Below are positions 27,349-37,400 of a stretch of 64,000 nt of DNA, in pieces. Source of the DNA: Duganella sp. BJB480 (GTDB taxonomy: Bacteria > Pseudomonadota > Gammaproteobacteria > Burkholderiales > Burkholderiaceae_D). Where the stretch lies: assembly GCA_003416985.1 (NCBI GenBank), contig QVIN01000003.1, positions 434,001 to 498,000 on the forward strand. Reading direction: 5' to 3'. The notes under the pieces are model-generated. The model did no database searches. It was not told the origin of the DNA and saw only the letters and a list, made by a program, of their open reading frames with translations. The translations under genes and the position numbers were made by a program. Each line of letters starts with the position of its first letter. The stretch's first letter is position 1.

Positions 27349-28617
27349 ATGAAAATATTGGTAGTCGGCTCCGGCGGCCGTGAACACGCGCTGGCCTGGA
27401 AATTGGCGCAATCGGAACGCATCCAGATGGTCTACGTCGCCCCCGGCAACGGCGGCACCGCGCGCGATCCGCGCCTGGTCAACGTCAACATCACGGACCT
27501 GCACGAACTGGCGACCTTCGTCGAGCAGGAGCACATCGGCCTGACCGTGGTCGGCCCGGAGACTCCGCTGGCCGGCGGCATCGTCAACCTGTTCCGCGCG
27601 CGCGGCCTGAAGGTGTTCGGCCCGACCAAGGAAGCGGCCCAGCTGGAGTCGTCGAAGGACTTCGCCAAGGCCTTCATGCAGCGCCACGGCATCCCGACCG
27701 CCAAGTACCAGACCTTCTCGGACGTGGCGCAAGCGCACGCCTACATCGACGCCAACGGCGCACCCATCGTCATCAAGGCCGACGGCCTGGCCGCCGGCAA
27801 GGGCGTGGTGGTGGCGATGTCGCTGGAGGAAGCGCACCGCGCGGTGGACGACATGCTGGCCGATAACCGCTTCGGCGACGCCGGCGCGCGCATCGTCATC
27901 GAGGAATTCCTGGCAGGCGAAGAGGCGAGCTTCATCGTCATGTGCGACGGCAAAAACATCCTGCCGCTGGCCACCAGCCAGGATCACAAGCGCCTCAAGG
28001 ACAACGACGAAGGCCCGAACACCGGCGGCATGGGTGCCTACTCCCCTGCGCCTATCGTCACGCCGGCCATGCACGCCCGCGTGATGCGCGAGATCATCAA
28101 CCCGACCATCGCCGGCATGGCGAAGGACGGCATCGTCTTCACCGGCTTCCTGTACGCCGGCCTGATGATCGACGCCCAGGGCAATCCGCGCACGCTGGAA
28201 TTCAACTGCCGCATGGGCGACCCTGAAACGCAGCCGATCATGTCGCGCCTGAAGACCGACCTGGTGGCGGTGATGGAACACGCCGTCCACGGCACGCTGG
28301 ACCAGGTCGAGCTGGAATGGGACCGCCGCACCGCCGTTGGCGTGGTGCTGGCAGCCGCCGGCTACCCGGACGCGCCGCTGAAGGGCGCCGTCATCGACGG
28401 TATCCCGGCCGAGACGCCGGAATCGGTGACCTTCCACGCCGGCACCGCCGACGTGGGCGGCCATCTGCAGGTGACCGGCGGCCGCGTGCTGTGCGTGGTC
28501 GGCCTGGGCGACAGCATCAAGATCGCCCAGAAGCAGGCCTACGAAGTGGTCGACCATATTTCGTTCGACGGCATGCAGTGCCGCCGCGACATCGGCTGGC
28601 GCGGCCTGAAGCACTAG
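27349..28617 (+). CDS. purD: Phosphoribosylamine-glycine ligase (GARS)
   Basis: 422 residues. It joins phosphoribosylamine and glycine with ATP, step two of purine synthesis, in the cytosol. Domain N starts 'MKILVVGSGGREHALAWKL'. The ATP-grasp core has 'PIVIKADGLAAGKGVVVA', 'EEFLAGEEASF', 'PNTGGMGAYSPAP' and 'EFNCRMGDPETQ'. Length matches E. coli PurD (429). It sits between yebC and hemF with gaps of 6 bp on each side. Confidence 0.98.
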   Translation: MKILVVGSGGREHALAWKLAQSERIQMVYVAPGNGGTARDPRLVNVNITDLHELATFVEQEHIGLTVVGPETPLAGGIVNLFRARGLKVFGPTKEAAQLESSKDFAKAFMQRHGIPTAKYQTFSDVAQAHAYIDANGAPIVIKADGLAAGKGVVVAMSLEEAHRAVDDMLADNRFGDAGARIVIEEFLAGEEASFIVMCDGKNILPLATSQDHKRLKDNDEGPNTGGMGAYSPAPIVTPAMHARVMREIINPTIAGMAKDGIVFTGFLYAGLMIDAQGNPRTLEFNCRMGDPETQPIMSRLKTDLVAVMEHAVHGTLDQVELEWDRRTAVGVVLAAAGYPDAPLKGAVIDGIPAETPESVTFHAGTADVGGHLQVTGGRVLCVVGLGDSIKIAQKQAYEVVDHISFDGMQCRRDIGWRGLKH

Positions 28618-28623
28618 GACCAG

Positions 28624-29538
28624 ATGTCGTCCCTTCCGAACCCCGGCGCCGTCAAGGCCTACCTGCTCGACCTGCAAGATCGCATCGTGCAGGCGCTGGA
28701 GGCCGTCGACGGCAAACCCTTCCTGCGCGACGCGTGGGATCGGCCCGAGGGCGGCGGCGGCATTTCGCGCCTGATCGAGGAAGGCAACGTCATCGAACGC
28801 GGTGGCGTCAACTTCTCGCACGTGATGGGCGCCAAGCTGCCGCCGTCGGCGTCGGCGCACCGCCCGGACCTGGGCGGCCAGCCGTGGGAAGCGATGGGCG
28901 TGTCGCTGGTGATCCATCCGCGCAATCCGTACGCGCCGACGGTGCACATGAACGTGCGCTTCTTCACCACGACCACCGCCAGCGGCGAACCGGCATGGTG
29001 GTTCGGCGGCGGCATGGACCTGACGCCCTACTACGGCGACAAGCAGGATGTGAAGCACTTCCACCAAACCTGCGCCGATGCACTGGCGCCGTTCGGCGGC
29101 GACCTGCACCCGCACTTCAAGAAATGGTGCGACGAGTACTTTTACCTGAAACACCGCCAGGAAGCGCGCGGCGTCGGCGGCATCTTCTTCGATGACTTCA
29201 ACGAAGCGGGCTTCGAGCAAAGCTTCGCCATGATGCAGAGCGTCGGCGACGCCTTCCTCAAGGCCTACCAGCCCATCCTGGAACGCCGCAAGGACACGCC
29301 GTACGGCGAGCGCGAACGCGACTTCCAGGCCTATCGCCGCGGGCGCTACGTCGAGTTCAACCTGGTGTTCGACCGCGGCACGCTGTTCGGCCTGCAGTCG
29401 GGCGGCCGCACCGAGGCGATCCTGATGTCGATGCCGCCCATCGTCAAATGGCGCTACCGCTGGGAGCCCGAAGCGGGCAGCCCGGAGGCGGCGCTGTACA
29501 GCGACTTCCTGCCGCATCGCGACTGGCTCGCCGCGTGA
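28624..29538 (+). CDS. hemF: Oxygen-dependent coproporphyrinogen-III oxidase
   Basis: 304 residues, family length. It decarboxylates coproporphyrinogen III to protoporphyrinogen IX with O2 during haem synthesis. Signatures are '[20 protein letters not shown]', '[16 protein letters not shown]', '[14 protein letters not shown]' and '[18 protein letters not shown]'. Use of HemF shows adaptation to aerobic growth. It starts 6 bp after purD and ends 2 bp before nadD. Confidence 0.98.
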   Translation: MSSLPNPGAVKAYLLDLQDRIVQALEAVDGKPFLRDAWDRPEGGGGISRLIEEGNVIERGGVNFSHVMGAKLPPSASAHRPDLGGQPWEAMGVSLVIHPRNPYAPTVHMNVRFFTTTTASGEPAWWFGGGMDLTPYYGDKQDVKHFHQTCADALAPFGGDLHPHFKKWCDEYFYLKHRQEARGVGGIFFDDFNEAGFEQSFAMMQSVGDAFLKAYQPILERRKDTPYGERERDFQAYRRGRYVEFNLVFDRGTLFGLQSGGRTEAILMSMPPIVKWRYRWEPEAGSPEAALYSDFLPHRDWLAA

Positions 29539-29540
29539 CG

Positions 29541-30200
29541 ATGGCCTACCGCGTCGCACTGCTGGGAGGCAGCTACGATCCGGTGCATCACGGTCACGTC
29601 GCACTAGGCGCGCACTTCGCGCAGCTGCTGCAGGTGGACCAGTTGCGCGTGATCCCCGCCGGCCTGCCATGGCAGAAGTCCCCCCTGAAGGCGACGCCCC
29701 GCCAGCGCGCCGAGATGGTGGCGCTGGCCTTTGCCGGCGCCCCGTACGGCGTCGCGGTCGACATGCAGGAAATCGAGCGCGGCGAACAGGGACTGGCCAC
29801 CTACACCATCGACACGCTGCGCCAGGTGCGCGCCGAACTGGGTGCGTCGGCCTCCATCAGCTTCTTGATGGGCGCCGACCAGCTGCAGCGGCTCGACACC
29901 TGGCATGAATGGCAGGCGCTGTTCGACTACGCCCATATCTGCGTAGCCGCCCGCCCTGGCTTTAACCTGGCCACCGCCGGCCTTCCGCCGGCAGTGGCCG
30001 AGGCGATTTCCCGCCGTCTGGGAACGCCTGAACAAATCCGCAACACGCCGCACGGTCTGACTTATCTGGCACAAGACTTCGCGGTGGATATCTCCGCCAC
30101 CGAAATACGTGCGGCATTACAACGGGGGGAATCGGCAAACTCGCTTATCCCGCCGCTAGTGCTAGACTATATTGAACAACACAATCTATACAAAAGCTAA
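29541..30200 (+). CDS. nadD: Nicotinate-nucleotide adenylyltransferase
   Basis: 219 residues from the ATG at 29541; the frame is open upstream but overlaps hemF and lacks family features. It adenylates nicotinate mononucleotide in NAD synthesis. The nucleotidyltransferase signature 'LLGGSYDPVHHGHVAL' carries the HxGH motif. 'FLMGADQLQRLDTWHEW' and 'DISATEIRAAL' (the ISST-R-like motif) are present. The stop codon directly abuts the rsfS start, so translation is probably coupled. Confidence 0.96.
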   Translation: MAYRVALLGGSYDPVHHGHVALGAHFAQLLQVDQLRVIPAGLPWQKSPLKATPRQRAEMVALAFAGAPYGVAVDMQEIERGEQGLATYTIDTLRQVRAELGASASISFLMGADQLQRLDTWHEWQALFDYAHICVAARPGFNLATAGLPPAVAEAISRRLGTPEQIRNTPHGLTYLAQDFAVDISATEIRAALQRGESANSLIPPLVLDYIEQHNLYKS

Positions 30201-30887
30201 ATGGACATCAAAAAACTGCAATCCCTCGTCGTTGACGCCCTCGAAGACGTCAAGGCCCAAGACATCGCCCTGTTCGATACCACCCATCTGACCAGCCTGT
30301 TCGACCGGATCGCCATCGCGTCCGGTACCTCCAACCGCCAGACCAAGGCGCTGGCCGCCTCGGTGCGCGACAAGGTCAAGGCCGCCGGCGGCGACGTCTA
30401 CGGCATGGAAGGCGAGGACACCGGTGAATGGGTGCTGGTCGACCTGGGCGACATGATCGTCCACATCATGCAGGCGCCGATCCGCGCCTACTACCGCCTG
30501 GAAGAGATCTGGGGCGACAAGCCGGTCAAGCTGGGCGCCGCCAAGCGCAAGTCGACCAAGGAAGGCGAGGAAGCCGACGCACCGAAGAAAGTCAGCAGCC
30601 ACCTGGCCGCCGGCAAAAAAGCGGTCGACGCCTCCCCGGTCATCGAGAAGAAAACCCCGGCACGCAAAGCCGCCGCCGCCAAGCCGGCCGCCGCGAAGAA
30701 GCCGGCCGCCAAAAAGGCAGCCGCTGTGCCAGCCGGTAAAACCATCAAGGTCGGCAAGACCAAGTCCGCCGTCGCCGCCGCCGAAGCGCTGAAGGCCCTG
30801 CCGCCTAAGCGCAAGGTCGCCAAGCCTAAGGCCGACGAAGCGCCGGTCAAGACCGTCATCAAGCGCATCAAAAAAGTCGAAGAGTAA
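30201..30887 (+). CDS. rsfS: Ribosomal silencing factor RsfS with long Lys/Ala-rich tail
   Basis: 228 residues. The first ~112 are RsfS/Iojap: 'LVVDALEDVKAQDIALFDT', 'FDRIAIASGTSNRQTKALA', 'GEWVLVDLGDMIVHIMQ' and 'YYRLEEIWGD'. RsfS binds uL14 and blocks subunit joining when nutrients run low. Normal RsfS is about 105-120 residues. Here about 115 further residues follow, dominated by Lys, Ala and Pro (AAAKPAAAKKPAAKKAAA type), resembling histone-H1-like tails, and likely disordered and basic. The tail may add RNA or ribosome contacts, which is inference. It starts immediately after nadD and is followed by rlmH. Confidence 0.95.
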   Translation: MDIKKLQSLVVDALEDVKAQDIALFDTTHLTSLFDRIAIASGTSNRQTKALAASVRDKVKAAGGDVYGMEGEDTGEWVLVDLGDMIVHIMQAPIRAYYRLEEIWGDKPVKLGAAKRKSTKEGEEADAPKKVSSHLAAGKKAVDASPVIEKKTPARKAAAAKPAAAKKPAAKKAAAVPAGKTIKVGKTKSAVAAAEALKALPPKRKVAKPKADEAPVKTVIKRIKKVEE

Positions 30888-30893
30888 TCGGGC

Positions 30894-31364
30894 ATGCAGC
30901 TGATCATCGCTGCGGTCGGCCATAAAATGCCTGCCTGGATAGAAACGGGCTTCGCCGAATACGCGAAGCGCATGCCGCCGGAACTGAAGATCGTGCTGAA
31001 GGAAATCAAGCCGGTCGACCGTTCGGGCAGCAAGACCGCCGCCACCGCGATGGCGCTCGAACGCGAGCGCATCGAGGCGGCGCTGCCCAAGTCCGTACGC
31101 ATCATCGCCCTCGACGAACGCGGCAAGGACCTGACCTCGGTCGGTCTGTCGCAGCAGCTGGAAGCCTGGCAGCAGGACGGCCGCGACACGGCCTTCCTGA
31201 TCGGCGGCGCCGATGGCCTCGATCCCGAGCTGAAGGCGCGCGCCGAGGGCTTGATCCGCATTTCCAGCATGACGCTGCCGCATGGTATGGTGCGGGTCAT
31301 GCTGGCCGAGCAGCTGTACCGTGCATGGTCGATCACCCAGAACCATCCGTATCACCGCGTTTAA
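30894..31364 (+). CDS. rlmH: 23S rRNA (pseudouridine1915-N3)-methyltransferase
   Basis: 156 residues, the exact family length. It methylates pseudouridine 1915 in helix 69 of 23S rRNA using S-adenosylmethionine. The SPOUT knot is visible: '[13 protein letters not shown]', '[19 protein letters not shown]' and '[20 protein letters not shown]'. It follows rsfS by 6 bp, an arrangement conserved in many bacteria where both genes act on the large ribosomal subunit. Confidence 0.98.
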   Translation: MQLIIAAVGHKMPAWIETGFAEYAKRMPPELKIVLKEIKPVDRSGSKTAATAMALERERIEAALPKSVRIIALDERGKDLTSVGLSQQLEAWQQDGRDTAFLIGGADGLDPELKARAEGLIRISSMTLPHGMVRVMLAEQLYRAWSITQNHPYHRV

Positions 31365-31375
31365 AACAAAACCAT

Positions 31376-31996
31376 ATGAAACCGGTCGACAAAAAGATCT
31401 ACCTCGCCTCCAAGAGCCCGCGCCGGCGCGAACTGCTGCGCCAGGTCGGCATCGATTTCGAACTGCTGCTGCTGCGCAGCGACGGCCCGCGCGGCGCCGA
31501 CGTCACCGAGGAGGTGCTGCCCGGCGAGGCGCCGCTCGACTATGTGGCCCGCGTGGCGCGTGAAAAAGCCGCCTTCGCGGCGGACCTGGTGGTGCGCCGC
31601 CGCATGGCCCCGCGCGTGGTGCTGGCGGCCGACACCACCGTCACCATCGACGGCGCCATCCTCGGCAAGCCGGCCACGCCCAACGAAGCCATCGCCATGC
31701 TGCAGCAGCTGTCCGGCCGCACGCACCAGGTGCTGACCTCGATCGCCGCGCACTCGGCCGATTTCGCCGGCCAGGTCACGCAGGTGTCGGAGGTGCGCTT
31801 CGGCGTGCTGTCGCCGGCCGCCATCGCCGCCTACTGCGCCACGCAGGAGCCCTACGACAAGGCCGGCGGCTACGGCATCCAGGGCCCGGCCGCCGCGTTC
31901 ATCGAACACATCACCGGCAGCCATTCCGGCATCATGGGCCTGCCGGTGTATGAAACCGTCCAACTGCTGCGCCAGGCGGGTTTGCCGCTGCCCTGA
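31376..31996 (+). CDS. maf: Maf family nucleoside triphosphate pyrophosphatase
   Basis: 206 residues from the ATG at 31376; an upstream in-frame ATG overlaps rlmH and adds no family sequence. Maf proteins hydrolyse dTTP, UTP or modified nucleotides to the monophosphate. Signatures are 'IYLASKSPRRRELLRQVG', 'VARVAREKAA', 'LAADTTVTIDG' and 'DKAGGYGIQGPAAAFIE'. The pattern resembles the YhdE (dTTP/UTP) subgroup. It precedes rng, the same order as in many proteobacteria. Confidence 0.94.
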   Translation: MKPVDKKIYLASKSPRRRELLRQVGIDFELLLLRSDGPRGADVTEEVLPGEAPLDYVARVAREKAAFAADLVVRRRMAPRVVLAADTTVTIDGAILGKPATPNEAIAMLQQLSGRTHQVLTSIAAHSADFAGQVTQVSEVRFGVLSPAAIAAYCATQEPYDKAGGYGIQGPAAAFIEHITGSHSGIMGLPVYETVQLLRQAGLPLP

Positions 31997-32040
31997 GCGG
32001 CGTGTATGATCGTCGTTCACAGCCCCTACAGAAGCCGAGC

Positions 32041-33507
32041 ATGAACGAAGACATCCTGATCAACATCACCCCGCAGGAAACCCGGGTCGCCCTCATCCTG
32101 CAGGGCGCCGTGCAAGAGCTGCACATCGAACGCACGCTCACGCGCGGGCTGGCAGGCAATGTCTATTCCGGCAAGGTCGTGCGGGTGCTGCCCGGCATGC
32201 AGTCGGCCTTCATCGACATCGGCCTGGAACGCGCGGCCTTCCTGCACGTGGCCGACATCTGGGAAGCCCGCCCGCACGACGGCGGCCAGAACGCCGCACC
32301 CACCCCGATTGAAAAAATCCTGTTCGACGGCCAGGTGCTAACGGTACAAGTGATCAAGGACCCGATCGGCACCAAGGGCGCGCGGCTGTCGACCCAGATC
32401 TCGATCGCCGGCCGCATGCTGGTCTACCTGCCGCAGGACGCCCACATCGGCATCTCGCAGAAGATCGAAAAGGAAGCGGAGCGCGAAGCGTTGCGCGCGC
32501 GGCTGCAAAGCCTGCTGCCGCCGGAGGAGAAAGGCGGCTACATCGTACGCACGCAGGCCGAGGACGCGTCGGACTCCGACATCGCGGCCGACGTCGAATA
32601 CCTGCGCAAGACCTGGGGCGCGATCCTGCACGGCGCCAAGACCAAGCCGGCCACCACCCTGCTGCACCAGGACTTGAGCCTGGCCCAGCGCGTGCTGCGC
32701 GACTTCGTGCACGACGACACCGCCACCATCCAGGTCGACTCGCGCGAGAACTACCTGAAGCTGCAGGAATTCGGCCTGGCCTACACGCCGGGCGTGCTGC
32801 CGCGTTTGCAGCACTACACGGGCGAGCGGCCGCTGTTCGATTTGTACGGCGTTGAGGAAGAGATCCTGCGTGCGCTGGGCCGGCGCGTGGACCTCAAGTC
32901 CGGCGGCTACCTGATCGTCGACCAGACCGAGGCGATGACCACCATCGACGTCAACACCGGCGGCTTTGTCGGCGGGCGCAATTTCGCCGACACCATCTTC
33001 AAGACCAACCTGGAGGCGGCGCACGCGATCGCGCGCCAGCTGCGGCTGCGCAACCTGGGCGGCATCATCATCCTCGACTTCATCGACATGGAGAACACCG
33101 AGCACCGCAACGCGGTGCTGCAGGAGTTGAAGAAGACCCTGTCGCGCGACCGCACCAAGGTGTCGGTGTCGGGCTTCTCGGCGCTGGGGCTGGTGGAGAT
33201 GACGCGCAAGCGCACCCGCGAATCGCTGGCGCACATCCTGTGCGAACCGTGCCCGGCGTGCGCCGGCAAGGGCCAGGTGAAGACGTCGCGCACCATCTGC
33301 TACGAGATCCTGCGCGAACTGCTGCGTGAAGCCAAGCAGTTCAACCCGCGCGAGTTCCGCATCCTCGCCTCGCAGGAGGTGGTGGACATGTTCCTGGAAG
33401 AGGAATCGCAGCACCTGGCGATGCTGGGCGACTTCATCGGCAAGAAGATCTCGCTGCAGGTGGAGACGGCTTATCATCAGGAGCAGTACGACGTCATCTT
33501 GATGTGA
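32041..33507 (+). CDS. rng: Ribonuclease G
   Basis: 488 residues from the ATG at 32041. It is a single-strand-specific endoribonuclease that matures the 5' end of 16S rRNA and degrades some mRNAs. The S1 domain is near the start ('NVYSGKVVRVLPGMQSAFID'). The catalytic DNase-I-like subdomain has 'TTIDVNTGGFVG' and 'GGIIILDFIDM', with the Asp residues that bind Mg2+. The zinc link 'CEPCPACAGKG' supports dimers. It lacks the long RNase E scaffold tail, so it is RNase G rather than E. It closes the conserved cluster. Confidence 0.96.
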   Translation: MNEDILINITPQETRVALILQGAVQELHIERTLTRGLAGNVYSGKVVRVLPGMQSAFIDIGLERAAFLHVADIWEARPHDGGQNAAPTPIEKILFDGQVLTVQVIKDPIGTKGARLSTQISIAGRMLVYLPQDAHIGISQKIEKEAEREALRARLQSLLPPEEKGGYIVRTQAEDASDSDIAADVEYLRKTWGAILHGAKTKPATTLLHQDLSLAQRVLRDFVHDDTATIQVDSRENYLKLQEFGLAYTPGVLPRLQHYTGERPLFDLYGVEEEILRALGRRVDLKSGGYLIVDQTEAMTTIDVNTGGFVGGRNFADTIFKTNLEAAHAIARQLRLRNLGGIIILDFIDMENTEHRNAVLQELKKTLSRDRTKVSVSGFSALGLVEMTRKRTRESLAHILCEPCPACAGKGQVKTSRTICYEILRELLREAKQFNPREFRILASQEVVDMFLEEESQHLAMLGDFIGKKISLQVETAYHQEQYDVILM

Positions 33508-33527
33508 CTTGATTCCAATTGCCCGAG

Positions 33528-34073
33528 TTACGACAAAGGCATCAATACGACATTGATTGACCAGCCTGCCTTGGCAATCTTCGAGCTCGCCCGCTTGGAC
33601 ATTTCAGCAGTGCGGACGAAGTAGAATTTCTCTCCCGGGAAGGTGCTGAGTTTTTGGAGAGTATCCCGCATCCGTACATCAATAGCCCCGCTGGGCCGTG
33701 GGGACGCGGTTACTTCTGCAGAGAAAATGATGGCTTCCATGCTCATTCCTCGTATATCTGGCTCGTCGGCCGTGCCAGTTTGCCGTGGATTCCACGACAA
33801 TTCGACGCTTGCGTTGAGCTTTAGCAGATGCTCAGCCGCTTGCAATGCCAGAAATTCGTGCTGGATTTGGTTCAAGTCTTCGTAGCATTCGGCCCGCAAT
33901 CTCTCCAAGATGCGTATGCCTGATTCAAGTGTCGGGTGTGGCTGTGCAGCCAGTTCTTGGATGGACGCGAGCGAGTGTTTAATATCGTTAAAGACTTGCT
34001 GACGCAGCTGCTCGATATCTCCGATCAGCTGCATAGGGTTCAGGCTGGGTTTGCGGGGGTTTTGTGATGTCAT
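33528..34073 (-). CDS. Hypothetical protein with possible restriction-nuclease-like core
   Basis: 181 residues, family not recognised. The N half is helical and Gln/Leu/Ala-rich. The C half, from about residue 95, reads as alternating strands and helices: 'EPDIRGMS', 'IIFSAEVTASPRPSGAID', 'GEKFYFVRTAEMSKRASSK' and 'AGWSINVVLM'. The spacing D-x(12..15)-E-x-T with later K/R resembles a PD-(D/E)XK fold in which the usual Lys is Thr, so it could be a diverged, perhaps inactive, nuclease domain. That is a by-eye inference. It lies 380 bp downstream of the WYL cassette on the same strand and convergent with rng. Confidence 0.6.
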   Translation of the reverse strand: MTSQNPRKPSLNPMQLIGDIEQLRQQVFNDIKHSLASIQELAAQPHPTLESGIRILERLRAECYEDLNQIQHEFLALQAAEHLLKLNASVELSWNPRQTGTADEPDIRGMSMEAIIFSAEVTASPRPSGAIDVRMRDTLQKLSTFPGEKFYFVRTAEMSKRASSKIAKAGWSINVVLMPLS

Positions 34074-34453
34074 GATGGCTCCAAAGGTTAAAAGGATTCA
34101 GGATTGAATCCAATATTTCCCCGTTAGATGGCCACCATCCGGCGTAACCCTGCAGGTGCTGCCCTGCAGAGAAAAGCACTTGCCACAGTGCCTTACGCTA
34201 ACTATATTCCTCCCTTATGCATGTGGGGTCATAAGGTGCAATCGGTACCCAAAAGCTATGTAAAACTAGCCCAGCACTGGCTAGTGCTGTGTTTTCATCT
34301 TCAGTCATTATTGCACAGGGCCCCGTAGTTTGTGCAAGCACTAATTCTTTGCGCCCTTAAGCAGCGACGGGCGCGTTGCCGCTACCGGAACAATGGATGC
34401 GCATTGAAGGGCGGCTTATGCCGCCGCCCTCCCTTGTCGCCGCAGCGACGCGC
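34074..34453. other. 380-bp AT-richer intergenic region
   Basis: No convincing gene. A 66-codon frame at 34128-34328 has no ribosome-binding site or protein-like composition. Composition is less GC-rich than the genome. It must hold the promoter of the hypothetical gene ending at 33528. A short imperfect repeat (agcccagcactggctagtgctgtg, 34268-34291 approximately) may be a hairpin. Confidence 0.4.
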
Positions 34454-37400
34454 TTACAACCGGGCCTGGCAGATATAGCGGCCCAGCCGCAGGACGGTTT
34501 CCTCGTGCCTATTGGCGTAATAGACGCCGAGGATGCCGGCTTCATTGGCTGATAGATGGTTCCAGCTGCCATCATCCAAGGCAAGTTCCTTGAACTGCTT
34601 GATGTCCTGCGCCACATAGATGACCGAGCTGCTGCTGCGCGAGGTAAAGAGACTCAAGTCCCGCAGCGGGTGGTAGTCATCGACATGCAGCGGCTTGTCA
34701 TGCAGACGCCATTCATAGCCTTTGTCGGAAACGAGTACCTCCGAGCCGAAGTAGGCCAGTTGGCCGTTTAGATTGACAAGGAGAGGGCTCTGGGGGAAAT
34801 ACGTGCCGCCGGCCCAACTGCATTGTTGCCAAGCCTTGGCCGCACCGTAGTACATGACGAACGGCGGCACTTCCGGCTTCTTCTTGTCGCGAATGTAGGA
34901 CCAGTCATATTTGCAGAATGCCAGCAGCCCGTTCTTGCCTGGCAGTGAGCAAAGCGTTTCAATCACGACCCCTTCGCCCAATTGCGGCGTCCGCTCCCAG
35001 GGCTGCCATGGCCCAGCCAGCGTCTCTGCGCAGTACAGGATACTTTCGCGGTAGGAACCGGATTTCGTGGAGTCCGAGAAAATACCTTTCTCGATATAGC
35101 GATATTCCTGGCGACGTTCCAAGCGCCACAGCCACTGCCCGTTGAAATGCATGATATTTTCAGGGGACAGCGAATTGCCCGACGATTTAGGCATGCCGCA
35201 GTGCTTCCAGGTCAGCGCGTCGGCGGAGTAATAGTAGCCTTCAGCCCGCGTGCCCTGCGACAGTTCGCCATTCGTGATGATCCAGGTGCCGTTCACAATC
35301 TCGATTTTCTTGAACCAGATCCTGATGCCCGGCTGATCGATCTGGATTGCCTGCCAGCGGACACCGTCTTCGCTACGGTAAAACACCTCATCCGAATTGG
35401 TGGTGGCAACGATGACCCAGACCTTGCCATCCGTCTTGATGTGGCTGATCTTGTCCGGATCGCAGGGCGGATGCTCGACTTGCTGCCAGTCGATGCTGAA
35501 CAAGTGCTCCTTGCCATCCTTGCCGATGGTGACGGATTGCTTTTCCAGCTTTTCCTGCCGCAGCTTGCGCTCGCGTTCCGCAGCCCTTTGCTCCCTGAGC
35601 TTGAGAACAGACTTGTCGAAGTCTCCCTTGACGAAGAATCCAAGCTGCTCCGACGCATCATCGCAAACCTGGTTAAACGCTTCCAGCGGCCCTTCGACCT
35701 GACGATAGCAGCGCTGGAAGTGCTCGCTCCAATCCTCGTTGTCGGCCGAGTTATCCAGCTGGAAATCGGAGTAGGGTATCGTCCGGTCGAAGTCGAACAT
35801 GGCGACATTCAAGCGAGAGATCATGCCGTTCGCCTTGGACAGAGCGCTCTGGTGTTCAGACAGACAGGCCTCCGCCGTTTTACGCGCCTCGTTCAGTCCG
35901 GACAAGGCCGACTTTCGGCCCTGGCTGCAAACAGCAGCTGCAGCTTTGTCAGTCAAGCTATCCAGCAGGCCGCCATCGGAAAAACTGAAATAAACCGAAT
36001 GCTCCATTGCCTTGCCGTACACCTCGTTCATGCCCATGATGAGACGAGTGGCGGCCCAGCTCGCGGAACCGAGCCGCTTGATGGTCTCCGCAAAGTATGG
36101 CGTGAAACGCAATTCGCGATACCGCACCACGTTTTTCCAGCCCTGCGTGCGAGCCTGCAGTTTGATCGCGGCGTCCAACACCGCGGAGGTGTCGCCGCCG
36201 CCGAGGACCAGCTGGAGATCAGGCAGGCATTCCTTCAACTGCGCAGGCTTCAATACGCCGATGACCCACTTGATTTTCGGGCTTTCAATCGGCTGCTGGG
36301 CCAGCGTCAACAGGTAGAACGCGTCGAGCAGCCAAGTGTATTTCTTGTCCTCGTCATCCAGCAGCGCCTGCATTACCTGCTGGTAGTCCATCTGCTTGCG
36401 TGGATGATCGGCCAGCGCCAGGATCTGCTGATACAACTGCGGGTGGCCCGATTTTTCCGCCAGCAGCGCGATGAATTCACGGGCCTGTCCGTTCAGCGCC
36501 GCCGCGTTTTCAACGCACAGGGCCAACAACAGGAGATATGTCTGCTTCGACTCGTCGCTGTGAGGACCGTCGAGGATGGTATGAGCGTGGATATCCGGCA
36601 GCGTGGACACCAGCGCCACCGCCTCCGGCCGCGTTGCTTCAGCAGGCTGCTCTTCGTCCGGCACGGCATTCAGTCCATGCTCTTCCTTGTACAGCTCGAC
36701 GGCGATATGACTGCCGCCGATGATTTCATAGATCAAGTGGCGGAGCTGGTAGGTCGTCGACAGGCCAGCGTAGTCTTTGCCAAAAAACTTGGAAATGATT
36801 TTCTCGCGCGCCGCATCGCTGTTGCACAGTTCGTCGTCGCCGATCAGGTCGGCGATCTTTTCGTAGTGATCGGAAAGGAAATACAACGCATTCAGGCCGA
36901 CGCCGGAAATATTCTTCTGGACGTATTCCGAATCCACGGCGTGCCCCTCCACCGACAACGCGATCACCCCGCGGTAGCGCTCTATCGTCACCACCTCGAT
37001 TTGGTCGATCAGTTCGCTGATGAAGTCCAGCAGCCTGACTTCTTCGTCGCAATTGACATCCAGTTTCTCCAGCGTGTTGACCACGTAATTGCTGATCTCG
37101 CGCTCGGTCAGCATCGCATTGGGATGGCTGCGGATGAAATCGTATGCCACGCGCAGTATCAGCACGATCTTCGGGATCGATTTGTAGCTGCGCTTGTTCG
37201 CCTCGATATTCAGTGCCCAATGGCCGAAGTTGGCGTTGTCTTGCAGCTGGCGGACGCTGTCGACGACCTGCTCAAGGAAACCGCGGGTCTCGATGAGCAT
37301 GTCGTTCATCATGCCGAGATTGTTGCGGATGACCGCGATGCCCTGGGAATTGATCAGGTTCTGATGCTGCAGCTGCTGCAAATAATGCCACGACATTTTC

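Noticed and set aside
26557..29670. 1037-codon minus-strand frame opposite yebC-purD-hemF
   Set aside because: Same reason: it is the complement of three conserved housekeeping genes in high-GC DNA.
30650..30740. Direct-repeat-like DNA (gccgccaagccggcc...) as a possible CRISPR or satellite
   Set aside because: It is codon-level low complexity encoding the Lys/Ala tail of RsfS, without regular repeat-spacer structure. No CRISPR array was seen anywhere in the window.
34128..34328. 66-codon plus-strand ORF in the intergenic region
   Set aside because: It has no ribosome-binding site, no recognisable protein pattern and an unusual composition.
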